Source: Membranipora membranacea (taxonomy: Eukaryota > Bryozoa > Gymnolaemata > Cheilostomatida > Membraniporidae). From it: a DNA stretch of 64,000 nucleotides. The notes below the pieces were generated by a model, which had not been told where the DNA came from, did no database searches, and was given only the letters and a program-made list of their open reading frames with translations. The translations under genes were made by a program, and so were the position numbers. Location of the stretch: contig OU612067.1 of the NCBI GenBank assembly GCA_914767715.1, forward strand, positions 25,892,162 to 25,956,161, in the 5' to 3' direction. Below are positions 11,801 through 20,157 of this stretch, in pieces; within the stretch, counting starts at the first letter, position 1; each line of letters starts with the position of its first letter.

Positions 11801-14800
11801 CACCGGTTTTACCCAGTTTTAGTGGTCATATTTAGAAATAAGAAGGTATTTTATTCACACATTAGATTTATGTGGAGATAACTCCTATTCTGACCTATGC
11901 ACTACAGAGAAAAAGTGAATAGCGCAGTAACGTCGCGTCACTGAATTAGAGAGGACACTGAGCATGTATCAAATAGCCAATTGTTTCCAGTCTAGAGTAT
12001 TTATATGTTTATGGTTACATCAATTCACTCCATTAATAAAGGGGCATACTCGGATTGAATTCATTATAATTTCCAACTGATCAGAGATAGCTGAATAAAT
12101 TTTTCAATTATCATTCTCTAGACACTTATAAAGATTTCTGCTGATTCAGTTTATCTGACAGGTCCATAGATAATTGAAAAAAAAACCTTTCAAGATGACA
12201 AACACAAAAAATTAATGTAATGCCATGACGTTGCGCTATTGGCAGCACATCAACAATCTGGGTAAATGATTTTTAATTCCTATGCAAAGCTAATGGTATC
12301 AGGAAACTATATCCAGGGTATTAGCTCTAAATATTGAAAAATTTAATCACAAGTTAAAGATATGTTATGAAAGGGTGATGATGGAAAAAGTTATCCCCCC
12401 TGATTAACATGAGTGAAATTCCATAAAACCCCCCTTGTGATTCCTGTTCTGAGGGTGGAATATAAAAATATAACACTTAAACTCAATAATGTATGAAACT
12501 CAGCTTTTACAATTGTAACACAGATTTTGACCCCGGGATCCTTTATCAAACTTAGGAATTGTTTCCTCTTGTAAAGAGAAGAGACAACCGCTTAAAATCA
12601 GAAAGGCAATTCGTGAAGACCAATGAGCATGAACATTAATAATTCCATTGAAGAATCTGTCCTATCAAATAAGGGTGGCCATTTATTGTAGGCCAGACAC
12701 AGATGATGTCTGGTAATCTATACTTACATAACTTGTCATTGAACTTTGCGAAGAGATTTCCGAGTGCCAAATGGGATTTCGGCAAACAAAATTAATAAAC
12801 ACCTTTAGAACAAAAAATATCAACCTGATTTTAAGTAATCGTCCTATTCTTCCAAATCACTTTGAAGTTCATCAGACGACATCTGAAACTGAATCTCATG
12901 AAGATGAGAGGAGTTAAGAAATTAAGTGTATGAATTCAAAGCATCCAATTTTGAGAGATACAGCAGAAACTCATTTAAAACGACTTAGAGGGGTTCAATT
13001 ACTTGTAATGACAGGTCTTCTAAAAGTGAATCTTAGTGACCATAAAATTCTTTGTTTTCAAAAGTCAACATTTACAAAAAAGGGATAAAGAGGCACATTG
13101 CAGAGAGATGATTAATGCATGTCTTCTTGTTTACAAGAAAAGGCAAAGCTGTGATCTATTTCTATGAGAATTGTACCACATGCGCACTGTACTCGCTGTC
13201 TACCGGGGGGGGGGGGGGGCATTGGGCTCTTCGCCAGCTTCACTAGGAATAAGGCTAAAGATCTGCCCACTCTCCTCAGAACTCACACTGTATTGGTGAA
13301 ATTAATACTGATTGAATGCAAAATATTATTTACAATAATTCATTATTGTGGGGATATGGCTAAATGGGTAAATCACTTGCATGGATGACGGGAGGTGGGA
13401 AAATGACATTGAGAAGTTTTCCTATACTATATACTAACTAGAAATGCAGGGGTGTATACTAAGAGATGTAATAGAGATGTAAATAAAATCTGGCTTCACC
13501 GGGATTCGAACTCAGGCCTCTCTTGCAAAGCCATCTAATCCAGGTGTTCAAATATAATGATGTAGTGGGTGTAAGTAGTAAAAAATAGAAAAGTTAACCT
13601 CATAGTAGTGGTGTAACTCCTCCTTTGTCATTATGATCTAAGAGCCAATTTGGCTTCACCAAGAATTAAACTTGGGTTTCTTGCGCTGTGATCGAGCACA
13701 CTAGCCACTCAGCCACGTCTGCCCACTGGTGCTCACGGATTTAAATTGAATATGAATTGGAAAAGTAAGCTGTTGTGTAACTTTGTTAAAATTTTCTTTT
13801 TGTCAAGCTCTCATGGCAGAGATCAGGCAAAAAAAGTGTAAAATATATTATATGCATACCCTCACCTGGTTTTACCATACATTTGTTGTTGAAGACAGGG
13901 CTTTGATTCAGCCATTTCTTCTATTTTTTTAAAAACACGTTTTGAACAAGTGTTATGAGGCACTGGATATGGGTCTCTTTTATTTTATATATATATACAT
14001 TTATCATAAACACAGAACTTAAAATTTGTGGACAAGTTACCCAATGTTGTACTTAACTGTGAAGTGGTTCAGTTACAAAGTTGAATATTTAGGAGCTAGC
14101 CTGCAATAATTATGCAAGAACCAAAATTAAATCTTACAGCCTTCTAATATGAAAATGCAGAAATAAATTTACCCTTTTATGATCTTTTTTATGCAAAATA
14201 AAATTTATATTGATCATCAGACTGAGAATAGCAGGTACAGACTCACCACTCAGGTAGGTGTTTCAGAACACATAAGGCTACTATTAACTCTTTCAGTGAT
14301 CTCAGCTCACACAGCCACTCAGGTAATGTGTGTAGAGCTTCATTTTCTGATACATCTAATACCTCCAGCTGAGTCAGTGACCTGATACTGTAATATATAC
14401 ATGTATTTATATGATAATACATCATGTGAGATGAGGAGCAGGATCCACCCCATTTCTTCTATCTCATTTTCGCACCAGCCCGTTAGATAGTAACGGCTGA
14501 ACAACATTAGTAATTATTCTACAGACAGATAATTTTTAGTTTGCATCCATACTATGCAGCCTTACAATACGTCATAGCTGGCGGGAAGGCAACCTATTTT
14601 TTCATCACTTTATTTTTCAAGTTAACATTTCAAAAAATTGAAGATTATTGCAAAAATCCTTTATCAGTGACAATGCTGTAGTAATTGATAGACTGAGAAT
14701 AGCAGGTACAGACTCACCACTCAGGTAGCTGTTTGAGATCACAGTTGCTCACACGTAACTCTCTCAGAGATCTCAGCTCACACAGCCACTCAGGTAATGT

Positions 14801-17800
14801 GTGTAGAGCTCTATTACGTGATACATTTAATATCTCCAGCTGAGTCAGTGATCTAATACTGTAATATATACATGTATATATATGATAATACATCACGTGA
14901 GATGAGGAGCAGGGTCCACCCCATTTCTACTATCTCATTCTCGCACCAGGCCGTTAGATAGTCTCGGCTGAACAACATTAGTAATTATTCTTGAGACATA
15001 TAATTTTTAGTCTGCATCCGTACTATGCAGCCTTACAATAAGTCATAGCTGGCAAGAAGGCAACATAATTTTTCATCACCTTTTTTTTTTTTTAAGTTAT
15101 TTATGTATTTATTTTATGTATTTATTTTATTTTATGTAGTTATTTTAAGTTATTTATGTGATTATTTAAGTTATTTAAGCCATTTATGTCACATCATGAG
15201 AAACATTAGTAATAATGAATTGTTGCTGACACTAAAAGTATATATTTATATATAAGTTAATATATCAAAAAATTGAGGATTGAGGATTGCAAATATCTTT
15301 TATCAGTGACAATGCTGTAGTAAATAATAGACTGAGATTAAGAGATACAGACTCACTGTCAAACAACTAGCTATGACGGAATTTTCTACACTTGATTACA
15401 ACATTAGTTATCAATGGCGGATTATAATTTTATATTTGAATCCTAAAATCTTAAATTAAGACAGAAGTTTGGCAAATTCCAATGTGAAAGCTAATTTATT
15501 GGAATGTAGAAAAAAAAGATAATATAGTTATCGTTATCAACGTTAGACATTATTCTTACTTAAACTTGACAGAGTTCTCTAGTCTCAATCCTTATAACAC
15601 AGCCTTTTGATAATGTATCGCTGTGGCAAGAAGACAACCTGTTTATTCACTTTAGCTTAGTTATTTATATTTCACAGCCTCTTCAAAGGTAAGGATTATT
15701 GAAGAAATAAAAAACAAAATATGAATCGACTCGACAGACTCACCACTCAGGTAGCTGTCTGAAATCACAATCTCTAACACGTAACTCCCTCAGTGCTCTC
15801 AGCTCACACAGCCACACAGGTAATGTGTGTAGAGCTTTATTACCTGAGGATTATGCTGATTGACTTAAATTTTTTGAGCTGCCTACTCTCTGTGATTATA
15901 TATCTAAGATGTCTAAAACTGTTTTTAACAATATTGCGTCCAATGAAGACCATCCTCTTTTTAGTTGTGTTGTTTTTAACTGTGCAAAGGTATCCTCTTG
16001 CCTACATACCATCTATCGCCCACCAAAGTGCAGGACTCAAAAGCGTTTAAAGAGCTTTTTTCCTTACCACATGACAGCTTTCAACAAAGTTTAAATTTCT
16101 CATTTTCATGTACCAATCCAATATTATCGCTTGCTGATACATGGATTAAAATAATAAATCTCCCCTAACCTAACCTAATGGCTGGTTCACATTGTCCCAG
16201 ACGACCATCCCAGATAACCTAACCTAACCTAACCTAACCTAACCTGATACCTCCAGCTGAGTCAGTGAACTGATGCTGTAATAAATATACATGTATATTA
16301 ATACATAATGTGAGATGTGGAGCCAGATCCGCCCATTTCTTCTATATCATTTTCGCACCAGGCCGTTATCCCACCTCGCAATATCCCATGAAGCCATTTC
16401 CTCCCTGGATGAGTTACCATGCTGCCATTTTCCTGCTTGAACAATTTCTCACCAATCCATTTTCCACAGAGACGTTTTCAGTTTGAACTGTTTTCCGAGC
16501 AAGCCATTTTTCCTCCAAGAAAAATTCCAAATGGACTGTGTTCCCACCAAGACCATTTATCACACCATGCAGTTTTTCCGGCATCGTTTTTTTTAACATT
16601 TATTAACTGTTTTCACGTCCAGCCAACGTTGTAAAAAGAAGTTTGGGTAATGGACCTGTGAGTTGATTTCATTTTTATAGTTTGTGGATTTTGTTTTGAG
16701 TTTTCCAACGCACAAGTAATTGTACAAATGACTGATTTCAACAAGGTGGTCTCAATGTTATAAAATACTTTTTCAGCAAAAGAACTTCGTTGTGCCTATA
16801 GCCTTTTCTGTACCAATCAGAGAAGAACTGGGAGATCATATTAATGTAAGTGAATAAATTACTGACCAATGGGCAGAACATAAATTAGAACATTGGGACA
16901 TTTTTTCATATGTCATTTTGCTACTACACATTATTCAAAAGTCGTACAGCATTCTTCTAGCCGTATGACTTGCTGAAGAGATATCTTGTAAACGCTGACA
17001 AGGTTATTAGCAAAATCCCTCTATAAAATGAAGCTTACACCATGTGTGTACACTGCATGGCCTGACCATGCATGTTAAAGTTTTTCGTACTAATTTTCAA
17101 GCTATTATCAATAACCACCAAACAATGTAAAGAAAATCAAACTCTTTTTGGGGTGTGAGGCTACAATTTTTTCCGACATAATTTCATAATATTCAAGCTT
17201 TATCAAACTTTGGAATTGTTTCCTCTTGTAAAGAGAAGAGACAACCGCTTAAGATCAGAGATGCAATTCGTGAAGACCAATGAGCATGAACATTAATAAT
17301 TCCATTGAAGAATCTGTCCTATCAAATAAGGGTGGCCATTTATTGTAGGCCAGACACAGATGATGTCTGGTAAACTGTACTTACATAACTTGTCATTGAA
17401 CTTTGCGAAGAGTTTTTCGAGTGCCAAATGGGATTTCAGCAACCAAAAATTAATAAACACCTTTAGAACAAAAAATATCAACCTAATTTTAAGTAATCGT
17501 CCTATCCTTCCAAATCACTTTGAAGTACATCAGACCATTCTCCCTGATCAGACGACATCTGAAACTGAATCTCATGAAGATGAGAGGGGTTAAGAAATTA
17601 AGTGTATGAATTCAAAGCATCCAATTTTGAGAGATACAGCAGAAACTCATTTAAAACAAGTTAGAGGGGTTCAATTACTTGTAATGACAGGTATTCTAAA
17701 AGTGAATCTTAGTGACCAAAAAAACTCTTTGTTTTCAAAAGAAAACATTTACAAAAAATGGATAAAGAAGCACATTGCAGAGAGATGATTAATACATGCC

Positions 17801-20157
17801 TTCTTGTTTACAAGAAAAGGCAAAGCTGTCATCTATTTCTATGAGAATTGTTCCACATGCGCACTGTACTCGCTATCTACCGGGGGCCCTTGAGCTCTTC
17901 GCCAGCTTCACTAGGAGCTAGGCTAAAGATCTGCCCACTCTCCTCTAGAACTCACATTGTATTGGTTAAATTAATACTGATTGAATGCAAAACATCATTT
18001 ACAATAATGAATTATTGTGGGGATATGGCTAAGTGGGAAAATCACTTGCTTGGATGACGGGACGTGGGAAAATGACATTGAGAAGTTTTCCTATACTATA
18101 TACTAACTGGAAATGCAGGCGTGTATATTAAGAGATGTAATAGAGATGTAAATAAAATCTGGCTTCACCGGGATTTGAACTCAGGCCTCTCGCGCAAAGC
18201 CATCTAATCCAGGTGTTTAAATATAATGATGTAGTGGGTGTAAGTAGTAATAAATAGAAAAGTAAACCTCATAGTAGTGGTGTTACTCCTCCTTTGTCAC
18301 TATGGTCTAAGAATCAATTTGGCTTCACCAAGAATTAAACTTGGGCCTCTTGAGCTGTGATCAAGCACACTAGCCACTCAGCCACGCCTGCCCACTGGAG
18401 CTCACGGATTTAAACTGAATATGAATTGGAAAAGTAACCTGTTGTGTAATTTTGCTAAAATTTTCTTTTTTTCAAGCGTTCATGGCAGGGGTCAGGCAAA
18501 AATAGTGTAAAATATATTATATGCACACCCTCACCTGGTTTTACTATACATTTGTGGTTGAAGACAGGGCTTTGATTCAGCCATTTCTTCTATTTTTTTA
18601 AAAACACGTTTTGAAAAAGTGTTATGAGGCACTGGATACGGGTCTCTTTTATTTTATATACATATACATTTATCATAAACACAGAACTTAAAATTTGTGG
18701 ACAAGTTACCCAAAGTTGTACTTAACTGTGAAGTGGTTCAGTTACAAAGTTTAATATTTAATAGCTAGCTGGCAATAATTATGCAAGAACCAAAATTAAA
18801 TCTTACAGCCTTCTAATATAAAAATACAAAAATAAATTTACCCTTTTATCATCTTTTTTGTCCAAAATAAAATTTATATTGATCATCAGACTGAGAATAG
18901 CAGGTACATACTCACCACTCAGGTAGGTGTTTCAGATCACATAAGGCCACCTTTAACTCTCTCATTGATCTCAGCTCACACAGCCACTCAGGTAATGTGT
19001 GTAGAGCTTTGTTATATGATACATCTAATACCTCCAGCTGAGTCAGCGACCTGATACTGTAATATATAATATAAGCTGATTGGTGTATTTATACACAATT
19101 GTATGAATATTGGTTTAATATTTCACTCGCCTGACAAAAAATGGGATCAGGGAAGAATATCCTCTATCACAGTGTCTCATACATGTTCATACTCTCTAAA
19201 CATGATTGTGATCTATACGAGCTTGTAATCTCTAACCAAAAAGTTTGAACTATGGCGAAACGGCAGAAAAATAAGTTTTCAATACGGTTCATTTGTGTGT
19301 TTTGGAGAGAATGTCATCTCAAAAAGCAGAGTTGACTCCGCAATGAGATAACTCACTTCTGTAGCTGACCACTGTTTGTTATTTCTCTCAGTGTGATCTC
19401 TCTCAGGTTAGCGGCTATCTTATCTAGGTTTGGTGGGATATCACCCTTAATGTACATGTGTGTGATCTCCAGGTCTTGTGTAGCTGCTGATAACTCATCA
19501 GGTGTATATGATGTGAGATCTCTATCTCTTATAATGGGGATGGAATCGATGTCTGGCTCTGAGGTATGACGGTACCAGATCTCATACTTAGAACCTGTAA
19601 AAGTGAGTCAATATATCACTGATTGGGATAGCAAGACTACAAATAATTCATACAATGAAACATTTCAAAATTAAAATTTTTGCCAAGCGATCTGTTGGTT
19701 ATTTCCACATCAACCACGGAGAGACAACTCACAATATTGATTTTGGATAAGCATAAAAATCTAAATTAAACTCAATATCAGAGCGGGGAGTTTGGGACCA
19801 AACTCCCTGATCAGAGCCACCTGATGTTTCTCTTCTTGTAGTTGTGCCTTCAAACGGTTGCTAGTATGTGGTATCCGTTAGCAAAGTTTGATTATGTCAT
19901 ACCACAAATTTGTACTCCCAACAGTGTGGGCAGTAGTGGCACTAGTGTCACTGGTGATTATTATAATCCAGCATTATAATCAATCAAATATACAGTAGAC
20001 TTCATAGGTTATTATCATACTCACCAGTGGCTCTACTGTCAACATGATCTCCTCTCTGGTTATGTGTTCCAAAATATTTCTCCATAATACCTCAATCTGT
20101 CATCTAATAATTGTGGCTATCTGATTGTGACAGTGAGTGCCAGGTACATTCTGAAAT
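2714..20157 (-). CDS. Gene A: 5' part of an LRR-array gene (probable LRR-Roc-COR-caspase family), continuing past the left edge
   Basis: The gene reads leftward from a start codon at 20085-20083. An in-frame TGA lies just upstream, and a 5'UTR acceptor-like site sits at about 20158. Coding exons seen: 20085-20025 (phase 0 to 1), 19594-19357 (1 to 2), then 141-nt LRR exons 19056-18916, 14858-14718, 14387-14247 and 2854-2714, all phase 2 to 2. Two further LRR exons (16275/15744 and 4640/3709) are split by a LINE insertion. All junctions are GT-AG, mostly GTGAGT donors, and phases agree throughout. About 100 unique N-terminal residues precede the LRRs; I recognise no domain in them and see no signal peptide, so the product is probably intracellular. 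No Roc, COR or caspase exon is visible here; they would lie beyond base 1. The family assignment rests on the LRR cassette shared with gene B. Introns are full of duplicated repeats. Confidence 0.7.
3809..4141 (+). mobile_element. 5'-truncated LINE 3' end inserted in an LRR exon (block 1)
   Basis: Starts abruptly after the target duplication ACCTGA and contains an open frame (3870-4055) ending RTQKPLKSFFPYHMSAFNKV then stop. This resembles the C-terminus of a non-LTR retrotransposon ORF2 (basic RTxxxKxSFxPY pattern). It ends ATTAAAATAATAAACC followed by CCTAAC repeats. The 5' truncation, target duplication and simple-repeat tail are typical of target-primed reverse transcription. Copies with the same breakpoints lie in blocks 2 and 4. 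Confidence 0.65.
4144..4537. mobile_element. TA-flanked MITE nested in the LINE tail (block 1)
   Basis: About 394 bp with terminal inverted repeats: ATGGCTGGTTCACATTGTCC at the left and its near complement GGACAATGTTCACCAGCCAT at the right, flanked by TA (4142-4143, 4538-4539). The interior is built of short inverted CCCAGA/TCTGGG motifs. TA target and no coding capacity fit a Tc1/mariner-type MITE. The CCTAA tail supplied the TA target. A second inverted stretch follows at 4543-4580. Confidence 0.6.
4660..5430. repeat. Block-terminal repeat with a minus-strand open frame (block 1)
   Basis: Repeated at 16290-17228 and 59468-60330. The stretch 4745-4965 is made of imperfect short repeats (CCATTTTCC, CCACCAAGA, CCTCCAAGA). 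It happens to leave minus-strand frames open: 5113-4580 here, and shorter ones at 16599-16414 and 59702-59517, sharing GLGGKTVHLEF-like text. Frames differ in length between copies and I recognise no domain, so I treat this as a repeat and not a gene. Confidence 0.5.
5899..6604. mobile_element. Solo LTR
   Basis: 706 bp beginning TGTTG and ending CAACA, flanked by the 5-bp duplication CAAAT (5894-5898 and 6605-6609). The uninterrupted site is visible at 60850 (GTTGCAAATTTAAGTG). It contains a TATA-like CCTATATAAATG near 6262 and a polyadenylation-type AAATAAAG near 6381, in the order expected of an LTR on the plus strand. No internal retrotransposon sequence remains. It is unrelated by eye to the LTRs at 42328 and 49546. 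Confidence 0.75.
6977..7339 (-). pseudogene. Non-LTR retrotransposon reverse-transcriptase fragment
   Basis: The minus-strand frame contains FLSGRKQR, VPLGSVIESPLF, YYINDLPENTK and LFADDI. This is the usual order of LINE reverse-transcriptase motifs, with the catalytic FADD box. The rest of the enzyme is missing on both sides. The frame breaks right after the FADDI box into unrelated glycine-rich text. The same fragment recurs at 62994-62704. Confidence 0.7.
7340..8603. other. Interior of element R2, no gene recognised
   Basis: Matches 62995-64000 closely. Plus-strand frames such as 7218-7541, 7684-8040 and 8063-8365 are also open in the R3 copy, but with frame differences and no recognisable domain. 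The part 8604-9308 repeats 1-720. Confidence 0.4.
9317..9855 (+). repeat. Left terminal inverted repeat
   Basis: Complementary to 12013-11475. The outermost 30 bases agree without mismatch, and differences accumulate inward. Homology fades near CTTTGCTCTTC. Confidence 0.75.
11475..12013 (-). repeat. Right terminal inverted repeat
   Basis: Complement of 9317-9855; see the transposon entry. It includes the shared AATAGCGCAGTAACGTCGCG stretch in inverted orientation. Confidence 0.75.
13205..13219 (+). repeat. G15 homopolymer
   Basis: Fifteen consecutive G in block 2, where blocks 1 and 3 have CCGGGGGCCC at the same place (about 1869 and 17880). The run is therefore a local expansion or an assembly error in this block. 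Confidence 0.9.
13494..13725 (-). repeat. Pair of tRNA-derived SINE units (block 2)
   Basis: Two tRNA-like units on the minus strand. The unit at 13725-13649 starts with an A-box-like GTGGCTGAGTGGCTAG and contains a B-box-like AAGTTTAATTCTTGG. The unit at 13549-13494 contains GAGTTCGAATCCCGG. Both end in GGTGAAGCCA. The dimeric layout suggests a composite SINE rather than functional tRNA genes, since neither folds with intact acceptor stems by eye. Confidence 0.55.
14247..14387 (-). CDS. LRR cassette exon in block 2 (second intact)
   Basis: 141 nt, phase 2 to 2, acceptor TATTACAG, donor GTGAGT, fully open. It encodes IRSLTQLEVLDVSENEALH, LPEWLCELRSLKEL and LKHLPEW. It lies about 330 bp downstream of the previous cassette on the minus strand. 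The short intron between them carries a repeated segment (14480-14640) also found at 2930-3040 and 58500-58660. Confidence 0.72.
14718..14858 (-). CDS. LRR cassette exon in block 2 (first intact)
   Basis: 141 nt, phase 2 to 2, GT-AG, fully open. It encodes two LRRs (IRSLTQLEILNVS... then LRELRVSNCDLKQLPEW). It has the same length and borders as the other cassette exons but different residues at the variable positions of the second repeat (VSNCDLKQ against VALCVLKH in its neighbour). Phase symmetry means it can be included, skipped or duplicated without changing frame. Confidence 0.72.
15744..16275 (-). pseudogene. LRR cassette exon in block 2, split by a LINE insertion
   Basis: The 5' half (16275-16248) and 3' half (15847-15744) of one LRR exon are separated by about 390 bp of LINE 3' end plus CCTAA-type tail. 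The target-site duplication ACCTGA is at 15842-15847 and 16242-16247. The 3' half is still open and ends at a normal GTGAGT donor. The 5' half has also lost 9 bp. Because a normal cassette is phase 2-2, skipping this exon would leave the transcript in frame. Confidence 0.7.
15848..16241 (+). mobile_element. 5'-truncated LINE 3' end with CCTAA tail (block 2)
   Basis: The same insertion as 3809-4141, with the same 5' breakpoint and the open frame 15909-16094 ending YHMTAFNKV. The tail has CCTAAC repeats and a roughly 55-bp remnant (GGCTGGTTCACATTGTCCCA...) of the MITE seen in block 1, then more CCTAAC repeats before the ACCTGA duplication. Confidence 0.65.
18160..18396 (-). repeat. Pair of tRNA-derived SINE units (block 3)
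   Basis: The same dimer as 13494-13725: minus strand GTGGCTGAGTGGCTAG at the start of the upstream unit, B-box-like AAGTTTAATTCTTGG, then a second unit with GAGTTCAAATCCCGG. It is in the intron following LRR exon A3 and predates the block duplications. Confidence 0.55.
18916..19056 (-). CDS. LRR cassette exon A3 (two LRRs)
   Basis: 141 nt, phase 2 to 2, acceptor TATTACAG and donor GTGAGT. It encodes IRSLTQLEVLDVS, then LHTLPEWLCELRS, then a final LKHLPEW. This is two leucine-rich repeats of about 23-24 residues with the LxxLxxLxVxxN and LPxxL signatures. It is the LRR exon nearest to exon 2, and AA plus T makes an Asn codon at that junction. It lies in block copy 3, whose SINE and intron sequence match the other blocks. 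Confidence 0.75.
19357..19594 (-). CDS. Gene A exon 2, N-terminal region of unknown fold
   Basis: 238 nt, phase 1 to 2, acceptor TTTTACAG and donor GTGAGT. It encodes about 79 residues containing YEIWYRHTSEPDID and, toward the end, LEITHMYIKGDIPPNLDKIA. The latter looks like a capping segment leading into an LRR domain (hydrophobic residues alternating, IPPNLDKIAANLREITLREI-like spacing), but I cannot name the domain. It has no second copy in the window, unlike the LRR exons. It is fully open and its phase fits the downstream LRR exon. Confidence 0.6.
19786..19807. repeat. Short palindrome GGGAGTTTGG..CCAAACTCCC
   Basis: 10-bp perfect arms with a 2-base centre, in the first intron of gene A. 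The same GGGAGTTTGGGACCAA core occurs at 52255-52292 with longer arms. Confidence 0.6.
20025..20157 (-). CDS. Gene A exon 1 (5'UTR and start codon)
   Basis: ATG at 20085-20083 opens 20 codons beginning MEKYFGTHNQ and ends with one spare G at a GTGAGT donor. In-frame TGA lies four codons upstream, which favours this ATG. The 5'UTR part may begin at 20157 after an AG at 20159-20158. The spare G joins exon 2 (which starts GT TCT AAG) to make GGT, so the phase fits exactly. No hydrophobic leader is present. Confidence 0.6.

Larger units (their letters stand above)
9317..12013. mobile_element. Non-autonomous DNA transposon with about 540-bp terminal inverted repeats
   Basis: 2697 bp starting CATAAACATATAAATACTCT and ending with its exact complement. 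It is flanked by the 8-bp duplication GTTACATC (9309-9316 and 12014-12021). The empty site is seen at about 5845 on the other strand (GTTATATC, then CAATTCACTCC). The inverted repeats run inward to about 9855 and 11475 with few differences. An 8-bp duplication fits the hAT superfamily, but the termini do not show the usual hAT CAGNG end. The interior holds no transposase. Frames 10406-10699 (+) and 10337-10134 (-) share a repeated CCCAGACTGGCCCAATCAAT motif and match nothing I know. Confidence 0.8.
5437..12540. mobile_element. Large composite element with long inverted arms (copy R2)
   Basis: The left end, TAGTCGGGGATCC, begins right after TTTCCTCTTGTAA. The right arm ends TTGACCCCGGGATCC at about 12540. 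The arms are inverted relative to each other (5437-6880 against 12540-12022 plus 9308-9010). The interior has LINE reverse-transcriptase debris (6950-7340) and unrecognised sequence. Later insertions are a solo LTR (5899-6604) and a 2.7-kb transposon (9317-12013). With the intact block 2/3 junction as empty site, the target duplication would be TAA. The right end lacks the last bases and is followed by a second copy of the block tail, so R2 is rearranged. Confidence 0.5.
12575..17231. repeat. Segmental duplication block 2
   Basis: The fullest block: the AGAGAAGAGAC start, a SINE pair (13494-13725), two intact LRR exons, the LINE-split LRR exon, and the terminal part to TTTCCTCTTGTAA at 17231, then directly block 3. 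Relative to block 1 it has one extra intact LRR exon (14718-14858). It also has about 160 bp at 16690-16860 that block 1 lacks at 5068 and that block 4 also has (59805-59965). Confidence 0.75.
17232..19056. repeat. Segmental duplication block 3 (partial)
   Basis: Starts directly after block 2 with AGAGAAGAGAC and follows the block order through the SINE pair (18160-18396) to the LRR exon 19056-18916, where homology with the other blocks ends and unique gene A sequence begins. The block 2/3 junction at 17229-17231 (TAA) has no inserted element and serves as the empty site for the large element present beside blocks 1 and 4. Confidence 0.7.

Noticed and set aside
13494-13725. Functional tRNA genes
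   Set aside because: A and B boxes are present, but no complete cloverleaf could be drawn, and copies sit in duplicated introns; SINE origin is simpler.
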